From NCBI GenBank assembly GCA_963724405.1, contig CAVRUQ010000006.1, positions 124,001-188,000 of the forward strand: a stretch of DNA of 64,000 bases, read 5' to 3'. A program made the position numbers and the translations under genes. The notes under the pieces were generated by a model that did not search any database, was not told the origin of the DNA, and was given only the letters and a program-made list of their open reading frames with translations. The DNA is from CAVQBJ01 sp963724405. Its GTDB lineage: Bacteria > Actinomycetota > Thermoleophilia > Solirubrobacterales > Solirubrobacteraceae. Shown in pieces: positions 8,701 to 16,824 of this stretch; within the stretch, counting starts at the first letter, position 1, and every line of letters starts with the position of its first letter.

Positions 8701-9186
8701 TCACCCGTTGCGGCGCAGCCCGCGCAGTCCGTAGCCGCGGAGCATCATCAGGGTGCGCTCGCCGAGCGTGCCCGGGCGCGGGAGGATCCCGAGGTCGACC
8801 GCTGCGCCGTACGCGTCATAGAACGCGCGGATCCGCCACAGGCGCTCGCGGTGCGGCTCGAGCTCGCAGTAGAACACGATGTGCATTACGAGCGCGCGTC
8901 CCGAGGGCGGGATGCCGTCGAGCTCGCCGAGATGGGTGCCGACGAGCTTCGCCGGGGCGGCCACGAGGCGCTCGTCGCCGAGGCGCTCCCCGGTGCGCTC
9001 CAGGCGCACGTCGGGCAGCGCCGTCCAGACGCGGCGGGCGTGCTCGCCGAGCTCCACCGGGCCGTAGCGCGGCGGATTCGTCAGCGGATCCTCGTAGTGG
9101 ACGTCCGGAGCGCACAGCTCGCCGAAGGCGTCGGCGCTGCGACCGCTCCAGGCGGCCTCCCAGCGGTCGATCAGCTCGTCGTGCAC
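8701..9186 (-). CDS. SnoaL-like (NTF2-fold) protein
   Basis: A 161-residue protein with the SnoaL/ester-cyclase pattern: an N-terminal helix (LIDRWEAAWSGRSADAFGEL), then DVHYEDPLTNPP and a beta-sheet rich in aromatic residues (ALVMHIVFYCELEPHRERLWRIRAFYDAYG). The fold hosts polyketide cyclases, isomerases and many uncharacterised proteins, so the reaction cannot be assigned. GTG 9186 is the start. It lies just downstream of thiG on the same strand (10-nt gap) and may be co-transcribed with the thi genes, though no thiamine role is known for it. Confidence 0.65.
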   Translation of the reverse strand: MHDELIDRWEAAWSGRSADAFGELCAPDVHYEDPLTNPPRYGPVELGEHARRVWTALPDVRLERTGERLGDERLVAAPAKLVGTHLGELDGIPPSGRALVMHIVFYCELEPHRERLWRIRAFYDAYGAAVDLGILPRPGTLGERTLMMLRGYGLRGLRRNG

Positions 9187-9196
9187 GCGGGAAGGT

Positions 9197-10030
9197 CTAC
9201 AGCTCGGCCAGGCCCTCGCGCGGGGACGAGGCCTTCGCGTAGCGCCGGCGCGGGATCCGCCCGGCGCCGTGGGCCCAGCGCCCGGCCTGCACCGCGGCGC
9301 GGATCGCGTGCGCCATGCGCACCGGATCCTCGGCGCGCGAGATGGCGGTGGCCGACATGACCGCGTCGCAGCCGAGCTCCATCGCCAGGGCGGCGTCCGA
9401 CGCCGTGCCGACGCCGGCGTCGAGGATGACCGGCACGTCGACCGCCTCGCGGATGAGCGACAGGTTGTACGGGTTGCAGATCCCCATGCCGCTGCCGATC
9501 GGCGACCCGAGCGGCATCACCGCCGCGCAGCCGATGTCGCGCAGGCGCCGGGCGAGGACCGGATCGTCGGTCGTGTACGGGAGCACGACGAACCCCTCGT
9601 CGACGAGCTCCTCGGCGGCGCGCAGCAGCTCGGGCGCGTCGGGCATGAGCGTGTCCTCGTCGCCGATCACCTCCAACTTGACCCAGTCGGTGCCGAACGC
9701 CTCGCGGGCGAGGCGGGCGGTGACCACGGCATCGCGCGCGGTGTGACAGCCGGCGGTGTTCGGCAGCAGGTCGACGCCGGCGGCCTCGATGACGTCGACG
9801 AACGACCCGCGCGCGTCGGGGTCGATGCGCCGCAACGCGACCGTCACGAGCTCGGTGGCGCTCGCCTCGATCGACGCGGCGAGCGTCTGCAGGGTCGGAA
9901 AGCCCCCGGTGCCGAGCAGCAGGCGCGAGCGCAGCTCGCGCCCGGCGATCACGAGCGGATCGTCGCTCGGCAGCGCGGCGCCGTCCGGAAGGGTCGAGGG
10001 CTCCTGTGCCACAGGAGCAGTGTTGCGCAT
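9197..10030 (-). CDS. thiG: Thiazole synthase
   Basis: A 277-residue TIM-barrel enzyme that builds the thiazole phosphate of thiamine from deoxyxylulose phosphate, dehydroglycine and ThiS-thiocarboxylate. Recognisable ThiG segments are SRLLLGTGGFPT, LLPNTAGCHTARDAV, WVKLEVIGDEDTL (containing the Schiff-base lysine) and the phosphate loop PLGSPIGSGMGI, followed by VILDAGVGTASDAALAMELG. The N-terminus is about 20 residues longer than usual. It follows thiS after 18 nt in the order thiO-thiS-thiG, so the ThiO product (dehydroglycine) and the ThiS sulfur carrier are made from the same message. Confidence 0.95.
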   Translation of the reverse strand: MRNTAPVAQEPSTLPDGAALPSDDPLVIAGRELRSRLLLGTGGFPTLQTLAASIEASATELVTVALRRIDPDARGSFVDVIEAAGVDLLPNTAGCHTARDAVVTARLAREAFGTDWVKLEVIGDEDTLMPDAPELLRAAEELVDEGFVVLPYTTDDPVLARRLRDIGCAAVMPLGSPIGSGMGICNPYNLSLIREAVDVPVILDAGVGTASDAALAMELGCDAVMSATAISRAEDPVRMAHAIRAAVQAGRWAHGAGRIPRRRYAKASSPREGLAEL

Positions 10031-10048
10031 CGCCGACCGGCGGGCCGC

Positions 10049-10252
10049 CTATCCGCCCTGCATCGCCGTGAGCACCTCCACGCGCGCCCCGTCGGGCACG
10101 GCGTGCTCGCCCCACGCGGCGCGCGGGACGACCTCGCCGTCGACCGCGACGGCGACCCCGCGGGCGTCGCGCGGCACGCCGAGCGCGGCGACGACGGTGG
10201 CCACCGTGTCGCCGGGAACAGCCGTCGACGGCTCACCGTTCAGATGGATCAC
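10049..10252 (-). CDS. thiS: Sulfur carrier protein ThiS
   Basis: A 67-residue ubiquitin-like protein (begins V/M-IHLNGEP) ending in Gly-Gly, the C-terminal diglycine that is adenylated and converted to the thiocarboxylate that donates sulfur to ThiG. GTG 10252 is chosen because it overlaps the thiO stop as GTGA, giving translational coupling; an upstream in-frame ATG at 10288 would add 12 Arg-rich residues unlike the family. No thiF is in the window. Confidence 0.9.
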   Translation of the reverse strand: MIHLNGEPSTAVPGDTVATVVAALGVPRDARGVAVAVDGEVVPRAAWGEHAVPDGARVEVLTAMQGG

Positions 10253-11418
10253 GCCACGACCTCGCGCTCGAGCCGGCCCGGTGCGCATGCGCGCACGAGC
10301 TCATCGGGCGCCGGCTCGCCGAGGACCGCCGCCGTGACGAGCTCGGCGGTCAGCGGGGCGAGCAGGATTCCGTTGCGGTGGTGGCCGACCGCCCACACGA
10401 GGCCGTCGAGCGCCCCGCGGCCGATCGCCGGCACGTTGTCCGGCGTTCCCGGACGCAGGCCGACGGCGATCTCCTCGATGACGAGCTCGGTGATGCCGGG
10501 CACGAGCTCGTGCGCGTCGCGCAGCAGCTCGTATATGCCGCCGGCCGTGGCCGTCAGGTCGTGGCCGCGCTCCTCCATCGTGGCGCCGAGCACGTAGCGC
10601 CCGTCGTCGCGGGGCACGAGGTAGCCGCCGTCGTAGCGCACGACGCGCCGGAGCATCCCGGGGCCCGCGGGATCGCGCAGGCGCAGCGTCTGCCCCTTCA
10701 GCGGGCGCACGGGGATGCGCGCCGGCTCGGGGAGGCCCGCGAGGGCGTCGGTCCAGGCGCCGGTGGCGACGACGACGCAGCCCGCCGTGACGCGTTCGCC
10801 GCCGGCCAGCTCGACGCCGCGGACGCGATCGGAGCCGTCGTCGACGAGCACCCGCGAGACGGCGACCCCCTCGCGCAGCTGCACGCCCGCGCCGTGCGCG
10901 GCCCGCCCGAGCGCGGAGACGACCTCGCGCGGGTCGACGCTGTGGTCGTCGGGGATCTCGAGCGCGAGGCGCAACGTCGGGGCGAGCGCCGGCTCCAGCG
11001 CGCGCGCCTCGCTCGCGCGGAGGCGATGCGTGACGAGGCCGAGCGAGTCGCGAAAGCGGTGCTCGCGCGCGAGCGCCTCGGCCTCGTCGCGGTCGCGCGC
11101 AAGCATCAGGGTCCCGGTCGCGCGCCGGGTCACCGGCCGGCCGGTCGCTTCGCTCAGCTCCCGCGCGAAGGCCGGCCAGCGCGCGGCGCCGGCGAGGCCC
11201 AGCGTCAGCGCACGCTGACCGGCGGTCCCGTACTCGGCCTCGGAGACCGGCGCCAGCATCCCCGCCGCGACCGACGAGGCTCCGGCCCCGACCGCGTCGC
11301 GCTCGAGCAGCGCGACCGACGCGCCGCGCTGGCGCAGGCGCCAGGCCACGGCCAGCCCGATGACGCCACCGCCGATGACGGCGACATCGACGCTCCGGGT
11401 GTGCGACACGTCGGACAC
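10249..11418 (-). CDS. thiO: Glycine oxidase ThiO (FAD)
   Basis: A 389-residue FAD amine oxidase that converts glycine to dehydroglycine for thiazole synthesis. The N-terminal dinucleotide motif is VAVIGGGVIGLAVAWRL; ERDAVGAGASSVAAGMLAP is the DAAO-type second segment. The C-terminal half holds PVRPLKGQTLRL, GYLVPRDDGRYVLGATMEERG, and VGLRPGTPDNVPAIG with GHHRNGILLAPLTAELV, all typical of ThiO. GTG 11418 is taken as the start: a TACGAT hexamer lies 11 nt upstream, consistent with a leaderless mRNA. It is divergent from thiE, with only 52 nt between them and no room for a TPP riboswitch. Confidence 0.92.
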   Translation of the reverse strand: MSDVSHTRSVDVAVIGGGVIGLAVAWRLRQRGASVALLERDAVGAGASSVAAGMLAPVSEAEYGTAGQRALTLGLAGAARWPAFARELSEATGRPVTRRATGTLMLARDRDEAEALAREHRFRDSLGLVTHRLRASEARALEPALAPTLRLALEIPDDHSVDPREVVSALGRAAHGAGVQLREGVAVSRVLVDDGSDRVRGVELAGGERVTAGCVVVATGAWTDALAGLPEPARIPVRPLKGQTLRLRDPAGPGMLRRVVRYDGGYLVPRDDGRYVLGATMEERGHDLTATAGGIYELLRDAHELVPGITELVIEEIAVGLRPGTPDNVPAIGRGALDGLVWAVGHHRNGILLAPLTAELVTAAVLGEPAPDELVRACAPGRLEREVVA

Positions 11419-11470
11419 GGCCGGCTTCGATCGTAGTACAGGCCCGAACGTGCCTGCCAGACTGCAGGAC

Positions 11471-12235
11471 GTGACCACGATCGCCCTCGGTGCGCAGCGT
11501 CGCGAGCGTCTCGCCGCCGCGCGCCTGTATCTCGTGTGCGACGGCGCCCCCGGCGGGCGGCGGCTCGGCGCACTGCTCGCCCAGGCCGCGCAGGGGGGCG
11601 TCGACATCGTGCAGTTGCGCGAGAAGGGGCTTGACGACGAGGCGCTGCTCGCGCTGACCCGCACGGCGCGCGCGCTGTGCGACGAGCTCGGACTCCTGTT
11701 GATCGTCAACGACCGCCCGCGCGTCGCGCTCGAGGGGGCCGCCGACGGGGTCCACCTCGGGCAGGACGACGAGCCCGTGTCCGCCGCCCGCGAGCAACTC
11801 GGCCCGGAGCTGCTCATCGGGCTCTCCACGCACACGCCGGCCGAGGTCGACGCGGCGTGCGGCGCCGACTACATCGGCGTCGGCCCCGTGCACGCGACGC
11901 CGACCAAGCCCGGCCGGCCCGCCGTCGGCCTGGAGCTCGTGCAGTATGCGGCGGCGCGCGCGCAGGTGCCCTTCTTCGCGATCGGCGGGATCGACGCCGG
12001 CAACGTCGACGCGGTCGTCGCGGCCGGTGCCCGGCGCGTCGCGGTCGTGCGCGCGATCGCGCAGGCGCCGGACCCCCGCGAGGCGGCGCGGCGGCTGCGG
12101 GACGCCCTCGACGCGGCGGCGCTCCAGGACAGCGCGCGCGCGATCGCGCAGGCGCCGGACCCCCGCGAGGCGGCGCGACGGCTGCGGGACGCCCTCGACG
12201 CGGCGGCGCTCCAGGACGGCGATGGCGCCGGCTAG
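11471..12235 (+). CDS. thiE: Thiamine-phosphate synthase, with duplicated C-terminal segment
   Basis: A 254-residue TIM-barrel enzyme joining HMP-PP and thiazole phosphate. Motifs: VDIVQLREKG (pyrophosphate binding), LIVNDRP, GVHLGQDD, LIGLSTHTPAEVDAA, DYIGVGPVHATPTKPGR and FFAIGGIDAGNVDAVVAAGA. The normal protein would end near residue 222. Here the last helix, RAIAQAPDPREAARRLRDAL and following, is present twice in tandem through an in-frame 87-bp DNA duplication. GTG 11471 is the start; reading further upstream would overlap thiO on the other strand. The stop overlaps the next gene's start. Confidence 0.92.
   Translation: MTTIALGAQRRERLAAARLYLVCDGAPGGRRLGALLAQAAQGGVDIVQLREKGLDDEALLALTRTARALCDELGLLLIVNDRPRVALEGAADGVHLGQDDEPVSAAREQLGPELLIGLSTHTPAEVDAACGADYIGVGPVHATPTKPGRPAVGLELVQYAAARAQVPFFAIGGIDAGNVDAVVAAGARRVAVVRAIAQAPDPREAARRLRDALDAAALQDSARAIAQAPDPREAARRLRDALDAAALQDGDGAG
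12051..12217 (+). repeat. 87-bp in-frame tandem duplication at the 3' end of thiE
   Basis: Copy 1 starts at 12051 and copy 2 at 12138, giving an 87-bp period (29 codons). About 80 bp of the two copies (12051-12130 and 12138-12217) align with a single visible difference (G at 12091, A at 12178). The near-identity implies a recent duplication that keeps the reading frame. Confidence 0.95.
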
Positions 12236-12755
12236 CCGCAAGCGCCGCGAGCGGCCGGGGAACGAGGCGACGGTCCCCTCGGGCGGCACCGTGCCCGACG
12301 CCGCCCCGGCGCGCTCTCGCGGGGAGGCTCGCGACGAGCTCCTGCGCGCCGAGCTCGAGCCGCTTGCGCCGGGCGAGCGCCCGACGCCGCTGCTGATCGC
12401 CACCGGCGCGGCGGCCGTGCTCGCGGTCGCCGTGCTCGTCGGGGCCACGACCCAGCACGACCTCTCGGCCCACGGCGGGTCGCTCGCCGGCGGGTTCTTT
12501 CTCGCCGGTGTGCTCGCGTTCCTCGCCGGCGGGATGTACAACCGCCGCTACTGGGCGGTGCTCTCGTTCGAGGCGCTGATCGCCTTCCAGATCATCGTCA
12601 GCTGCCTCGCCCTGACCGTCGTCTCCTCGCTGCTCGTCGCGCTCGTGCTGCTCGTCGTCGTCGGCCTCGGCGGCTGGCTGTTCTGGAAGCTCGTGCGGGT
12701 GATGGGCCGTATCCAGGTCACCCCCGCGTACGGGTCGACCGACGAGGACGCCTGA
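12222..12755 (+). CDS. Membrane protein of unknown function
   Basis: A 177-residue protein not assigned to a family. Residues 1-55 are charged and presumably cytoplasmic (KRRERPGNE, RGEARDELLRAELE). Four hydrophobic segments follow at about 57-75, 88-103, 110-130 and 131-152, and the tail ends GSTDEDA. The ATG overlaps the 3' end of thiE by 14 nt, so the two are translationally coupled. The thiE duplication lies directly over this start region, so the spacing upstream of the gene was changed by it. A role in thiamine transport is conceivable from position only. Confidence 0.65.
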   Translation: MAPASRKRRERPGNEATVPSGGTVPDAAPARSRGEARDELLRAELEPLAPGERPTPLLIATGAAAVLAVAVLVGATTQHDLSAHGGSLAGGFFLAGVLAFLAGGMYNRRYWAVLSFEALIAFQIIVSCLALTVVSSLLVALVLLVVVGLGGWLFWKLVRVMGRIQVTPAYGSTDEDA

Positions 12756-12804
12756 CGCGCGGGAACCCGGCGGGTGGTCCGGCTTTTGTAGTGTGAGCCC
12801 GGCA

Positions 12805-14187
12805 ATGGCCGAGTCCTCCTACGACGTCATCGTCATCGGCACCGGTCCCGGCGGCTACGTCGCCGCGATCCGCGCGGCCCAGCTCGGGTTCAAGACGGCC
12901 GTCATCGAGAAGGACCGGATCGGCGGCCGCTGCCTCAACTACGCCTGCATCCCGGCCAAGGCGGTGCTGCGCTCGGCCGACATCCTGACCGAGATCAACG
13001 AGGCCGGCGACTACGGCCTGAACGTCGCCGGCGTTGAGGTCGACTTCCCCGCCATCCAGGCCCGCCGCGAGAAGGTGGTCACGACGCTCACCGGCGGCGT
13101 ATCCGGCCTTTTCAAGAAGAACAAGATCGATGTGATCGAGGGACACGGGTCCGTGACCGACGACGGCAACGTCCGGGTCGGTGGCCAGTTCGACGGCACG
13201 GAGATCGCGGCCAGGTTCGTCATCGTCGCCACCGGCTCCCTGCCACACCCGATCCCGGGCACCGCGTTCGGCGGGCGCGTGATCGGGACCGAGGAGGCCT
13301 GGGCGCTGGCCGAGCTGCCCGCGCGCCTCGGTGTCGTCGGCGCGGGCGCGTCGGGCGCCGAGATCGCCTCCGGCTACGCACGCCTCGGCTCGCAGGTGAC
13401 CCTGTTCGAGGCGCTCGATCGCGTGCTGCCAACCGAGGACGCCGACATCTCCAAGCTCGTCGAGCGGGGCCTCAAGCGCCAGGGGATTCAGGTCCTCACC
13501 GGGACCTTCGTCGAGAACGTGAATTCCGGTCCCGACGTGCTCACCTGCACCTACGGCGACATGACGGCCGAGCTCGACTACCTCGTGATCGCGGCGGGGC
13601 GGGGCCCCGACGTCGAGGGGCTCGGGCTCGCGGAGGCCGGCATCGAGCTCGACGAGAACGGTCTGGTCAAGGTCGACGGGGCGATGCGCACGAGCCTGAA
13701 GGGGGTGTACGCGATCGGCGACCTTGTCCACGGTCCGGCGCTCGCCCACAAGGCGTCCGACGAGGGCGTCATCGCGGCCGAGGACGCGGCCGGGCTGCAG
13801 ACGCATCCGATCTCGTACATCGACATCCCCCGCGCGACGTTCTGCACGCCGAACGTCGGCTCGTTCGGGCTCACCGAGGCGCAGGCGCGTGAGCAGGGTT
13901 ACGACGTCGTGATCGGCAAGGTGGCGTACGGCGCCGTCGGAGGCGGGACCGTCTACGGCGACCGCACCGGGCTGGTCAAGCTCGTCGGGGAGAGCAAGTA
14001 CGGCGAGCTGCTCGGCGGGCACATCGTCGGCACGCGCGCCACGGAGCTCATCCAGGAGCTCGTCAACGTGCGCGCGCTCGAGGGCGGCTACGCCGAGGTC
14101 GCGCGCACCATCCACGGGCATCCGACGCTGTCGGAGGCCGTGATGGAAGCCGGCCGCGCGGCGGACGGCTGGCTCATTCACGGCTGA
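12805..14187 (+). CDS. lpd: Dihydrolipoamide dehydrogenase (E3)
   Basis: A 460-residue FAD/NAD enzyme that reoxidises dihydrolipoyl groups of 2-oxoacid dehydrogenase complexes. It has the FAD motif VIVIGTGPGGYVAAIRAAQLG, the redox disulfide C43-x4-C48 in GGRCLNYACIPAK (Thr replaced by Arg before the first Cys), the NAD motif VVGAGASGAEIASGYARLG, YAIGDLVHGPALAHKA, and the active-site HGHPTLSEA His-Glu pair. ATG 12805 is preferred over GTG 12793: TAGTGT (12789-12794) forms a -10 hexamer 10 nt before the ATG and would contain that GTG. The E1/E2 genes lie 4.5 kb downstream on the same strand. Confidence 0.93.
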   Translation: MAESSYDVIVIGTGPGGYVAAIRAAQLGFKTAVIEKDRIGGRCLNYACIPAKAVLRSADILTEINEAGDYGLNVAGVEVDFPAIQARREKVVTTLTGGVSGLFKKNKIDVIEGHGSVTDDGNVRVGGQFDGTEIAARFVIVATGSLPHPIPGTAFGGRVIGTEEAWALAELPARLGVVGAGASGAEIASGYARLGSQVTLFEALDRVLPTEDADISKLVERGLKRQGIQVLTGTFVENVNSGPDVLTCTYGDMTAELDYLVIAAGRGPDVEGLGLAEAGIELDENGLVKVDGAMRTSLKGVYAIGDLVHGPALAHKASDEGVIAAEDAAGLQTHPISYIDIPRATFCTPNVGSFGLTEAQAREQGYDVVIGKVAYGAVGGGTVYGDRTGLVKLVGESKYGELLGGHIVGTRATELIQELVNVRALEGGYAEVARTIHGHPTLSEAVMEAGRAADGWLIHG

Positions 14188-14202
14188 GGGGGACTTCGAG
14201 CG

Positions 14203-14796
14203 TCAGCCTCGCCGCGGGTGCACGGTCCGGCCCTCGCGGCACATGACCACGAACTGCTCGATGCGCCGCGTGCGGGTCTCCGGACGCTTGGCGTCGTGTA
14301 CGCGGTAGAGGATCGCGTAGCGGTTGGCGCCGTCGAGGCCCTCGAAGAACGCCAGCGCCTGGGGTTCGGCGGCGAGCGCCGCGGCCAGGTCGTCCGGCAC
14401 GGCGGCCGAGCGCTGACCGTCGTAGGCGGCGTCCCAGCGCCCGTCCGCCCGCGCGCGCTCCACCTCGCGCAGGCCGGCCGGGGCCATCCGGCCCGCCGCG
14501 ATCAGCGCCTCAGCGGCGTCGCGATTGCGCTTGGACCACCGGCTGCGCGCCCGGCGGGGGGTGAAGCGGGTCAGGAAGTGGCGCTGGTCGAGGGCGCGCC
14601 GCTGACCGTCGATCCAGCCGTGGCACAGCGCGACCTCGAGCGCCTCGGCGGATGTGACTGTCGAGACGCCGGAGCTCGCCTTGGCGAGCTGCAGCCACAG
14701 GCCGACCGTGTCGCCGGCCGCGTTGGCCTCGGCCACCCAGACCTCCCAGGCCGCGCGGGTGGGGAACGAGCGGATCGGTGGGTCGGAGGGGGTCAC
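14203..14796 (-). CDS. YdeI/OmpD-associated family protein
   Basis: A 197-residue protein with the YdeI family pattern: SFPTRAAWEVWVAEAN at the N-terminus, a central VALCHGWIDGQRRALDQ, RFTPRRARSRWSKRN, and a C-terminal helix region ending FVVMCREGRTVHPRRG. The family is widespread in actinobacteria and its biochemical role is not established; some members are annotated as bacteriocin-protection proteins. GTG 14796 is the start. It is convergent with lpd, with 15 nt between the stops. The upstream side faces the GC-only tract. Confidence 0.75.
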   Translation of the reverse strand: MTPSDPPIRSFPTRAAWEVWVAEANAAGDTVGLWLQLAKASSGVSTVTSAEALEVALCHGWIDGQRRALDQRHFLTRFTPRRARSRWSKRNRDAAEALIAAGRMAPAGLREVERARADGRWDAAYDGQRSAAVPDDLAAALAAEPQALAFFEGLDGANRYAILYRVHDAKRPETRTRRIEQFVVMCREGRTVHPRRG

Positions 14797-14813
14797 AGCG
14801 GGATAGTCAAGCA

Positions 14814-14973
14814 GCGCCGGGCGGGCGGGGGCGCGCGCGGCGCGGGGCAGGGGCGGCGCGGGGCGCGCGCGGCGCGGGGCGGGGGCGCGCGGCGCGGGGC
14901 GGGGGCGGCGCGGGGCGGGGGCGCGCGGGGCGCGCGGGCGGGGGCGCGCGGGGCGCGGGGCGCGGGCGGGGCG
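14814..14973. repeat. 160-bp GC-only low-complexity tract
   Basis: From 14814 to 14973 there is only one A (14849) and no T. The tract consists of irregular runs of GGGGC, GCGCGG and GGGCGGG, with the G-rich strand on top. It lies in the 301-nt gap between the YdeI-family start and the decayed TPR gene and codes for nothing recognisable. The many G runs could form quadruplex structures. Confidence 0.9.
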
Positions 14974-14975
14974 AA

Positions 14976-15042
14976 TGTCACGAACTCGAAACTGCAGTTA
15001 GTTAGAACTATTCGACCTAACTGCAGGTTCGCGGTTGTGACA
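14976..15042. repeat. 26-bp imperfect inverted repeat with AT-rich loop
   Basis: Left arm 14976-15001 and right arm 15017-15042 pair at 22 of 26 positions around a 15-nt loop. Both arms contain CTGCAGTTAG or its complement at the loop side and TGTCAC or its complement at the outer end. The element is far more AT-rich than its surroundings and directly abuts the GC-only tract. There is no T run after it, so it is not a standard terminator. Confidence 0.8.
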
Positions 15043-15097
15043 CGCGCCGGCGGCCCCGCATCTGGCGCTACACGGCCGTGGCGAGCTCGTCAGCCCC

Positions 15098-15790
15098 TCA
15101 CCGTCGACGCCCGCGGAGCATCGTGGCGACGCGCCGGCGGGAAGCCAGCCGCCTCAGCTCCCGCACGGTGGCCGGGTCGGCCACGATCAAGGCCGACCGT
15201 CGGGTGGCGCGGAAGCTGCGGCGTGTTGTCGTCGAGCTGCGCGAGGGCGGCGGCCGCCTCTTCGGCGGCCCCATGGCGATCACCGGACCGCGCACGGATC
15301 CTCGCCCGCGCGACTCTGATCCGCCAGGTCACACTTCTGAACAGAAAGGACTCCCGGGCGGCAGCGTCCAGCAGGTCCCACGCCTCGGCATACGTCGAGG
15401 GATCCGCGGCCTCCAGGAGGACCTCGGCGAGTCGCAGCTCGGTCCCGTGCGAAGAGATGTGCGCCTCCGGCTCCGGGGCCAGGCACGTCCGCAGGTGCGC
15501 CTCGGCCTCTCGATAGCGACGCTCGCTCGCGAAGGAGTCGCCCAGTGCGGAGTGGTACGTGTCACCGTGATGAGGTCCTCGGGGTGCTCCGTGAGAACCC
15601 GCCGTAGGAGGCGCCGCCGCCCCTCCACCCGGTCGTCTCCCGTGCCGACGAGCACCCCTCCTTTGATGAGGAGGTACCGAGCACGCTGCGTGCGGGCCCG
15701 CTTCAGCTTCGACTCGAACAGCTCGCGCGCCGCGTCGGTCCAGGCCACAGAGCGAAACCAGTCGTCGCGCGACGCGGGAGACTCGGCCAT
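15098..15790 (-). pseudogene. Decayed TPR-like protein gene (two frameshifts)
   Basis: The start (MAESPASRDDWFRSVAWTDA) and about 75 residues are in one frame through HPEDLITVT. Near 15558 the sense moves to another frame (YHSALGDSFASERRYREAEA, then LRLAEVLLEAADPSTYAEAW and EEAAAALAQLDDN). Near 15190 it moves again (LIVADPATVRELRRLAS). Joined together these give one tetratricopeptide-like helical protein of about 230 residues; such soluble TPR proteins are usually protein-interaction scaffolds. Either the gene is a pseudogene or the assembly has indels; the adjacent extreme-GC tract makes sequencing error a real alternative. Confidence 0.65.
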
Positions 15791-15840
15791 GGGTCGCAGC
15801 CTATGAGCAGACGACCTCCCGCGTTAGCCTCAAGAAGAAC

Positions 15841-16443
15841 ATGCCCACCCCCGACGCCGCCTTCTACTTCGACCTCGCCAGCCCGCTCGCTTACCTCGCC
15901 GCCGAGCAGATGCTCGGCGCGCTCGGAGCGCCGGCGCCGTGGCAGCCCGTGCTCGCGCGCGAGCTCCCGGGCGCCGAGCGCTTCGACGCGTTCCGCTGCG
16001 CGGCCGAGGTGGATGCGTTCCGCGAGGACGTCGCGCGCCGGGCCAGGGCGCTCGGGCTGCAACACCTGCGCTGGCCGGCGGCGTTCCCCTTCGACAGCGA
16101 GCTCGCCATGCGCGTGGCCACGTACGCGGCCCAGATCGGACGCACCGTCCCCTTCGCCCAGGCCGCCTTCCGCCAGGCATTCGCCGGCGGGCACGACCTG
16201 TCCGATCCCGACTACGTGCTGATCGCCGCCGCTGCGTGCGAGATGCATCCGCGCGCCGTGCTCGCCGCGGCGGAGCGCGACTCGATCGGCGAGCAGCTGC
16301 AGGCCGCGACGGCCGCCGCGGTCGCGGCCGGGGTGCGCGACGTGCCGGCGGTGCGCGTCGGATCGCGCGTGTTCGAGGGCGAGCGCGCCATCACCCGGGC
16401 TCGCGCGGCGCTGCAAGAGCTGTCGGCCGTCGCGCAGCGGTGA
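15841..16443 (+). CDS. DsbA/HCCA-isomerase-like thioredoxin-fold protein
   Basis: A 200-residue protein like the 2-hydroxychromene-2-carboxylate isomerase/kappa-GST branch of the DsbA superfamily. It opens with FYFDLASPLAYLAAEQM, where the Ser-Pro-x-x-Tyr segment replaces the CxxC of disulfide oxidoreductases. A helical insertion follows, with FPFDSELAMRVATYAAQIGR, and then the returning thioredoxin half with cis-Pro segment VRDVPAVRVGSRVFEGER. It probably binds glutathione-like thiols or performs an isomerisation; the substrate is unknown. TAGCCT (15825-15830) lies 10 nt before the ATG. The stop overlaps the next start as GTGA. Confidence 0.75.
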   Translation: MPTPDAAFYFDLASPLAYLAAEQMLGALGAPAPWQPVLARELPGAERFDAFRCAAEVDAFREDVARRARALGLQHLRWPAAFPFDSELAMRVATYAAQIGRTVPFAQAAFRQAFAGGHDLSDPDYVLIAAAACEMHPRAVLAAAERDSIGEQLQAATAAAVAAGVRDVPAVRVGSRVFEGERAITRARAALQELSAVAQR

Positions 16444-16691
16444 GGGCCGACCGCGTCTACCGCGTGCTCCTCACCCGGGGCGGCCCGGCGCCCGCGCTGC
16501 TCGCCGAGCCCGACCGCGTCGACCTCGTCGAGGTCGTCGAGATCGACGGCGGCGAGGTCGTCCTGTTCTGGGACGCGCTCCCACGCGACGCCACGCAGCT
16601 CGCGCGGAGGCTGCAGGCCGACCTGCAGGCGCTCGAGGCCGACGAGTTCATGACGCGTTGGAGCGTTGTCGAGCCCGAGGACGCCGGGTGA
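16440..16691 (+). CDS. Small hypothetical protein
   Basis: An 83-residue acidic protein starting at GTG 16440, which overlaps the preceding stop (GTGA) and so is translationally coupled. The sequence VYRVLLTRGGPAPALLAEPD is followed by VDLVEVVEIDGGEVVLFWD and a helix ARRLQADLQALEADEFMTRW. It has no signal peptide or membrane segment. It is not recognised; the compact alpha/beta pattern and coupling suggest a real gene working with the thioredoxin-fold protein. Confidence 0.6.
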   Translation: MRADRVYRVLLTRGGPAPALLAEPDRVDLVEVVEIDGGEVVLFWDALPRDATQLARRLQADLQALEADEFMTRWSVVEPEDAG

Positions 16692-16737
16692 GATCGCCGC
16701 GGTTCGGCGGCGACTGGAGCCGACCTCGCAGCGGCGT

Positions 16738-16767
16738 TTGACCGGTCAGGACGAGCGTTGCTACGCT
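16738..16767 (+). promoter_or_regulatory. Sigma70-type promoter for the 16825 membrane protein
   Basis: TTGACC (16738-16743), an 18-nt spacer and TACGCT (16762-16767) make a plausible promoter, giving a leader of about 50 nt with a GGGGGG Shine-Dalgarno-like run before the ATG at 16825. Confidence 0.5.
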
Positions 16768-16824
16768 GGCCTCCGCACCGAGGCAACGGTGTCGGAGCGC
16801 GAAACGAACGCGGGGGGTCGCTTC

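Noticed and set aside
11419..11470. TPP riboswitch between thiO and thiE
   Set aside because: The gap is only 52 nt and lacks CUGAGA and the other conserved TPP core segments on both strands.
12793..12795. GTG start for lpd
   Set aside because: It overlaps the TAGTGT -10-like hexamer; ATG 12805 gives a standard E3 N-terminus.
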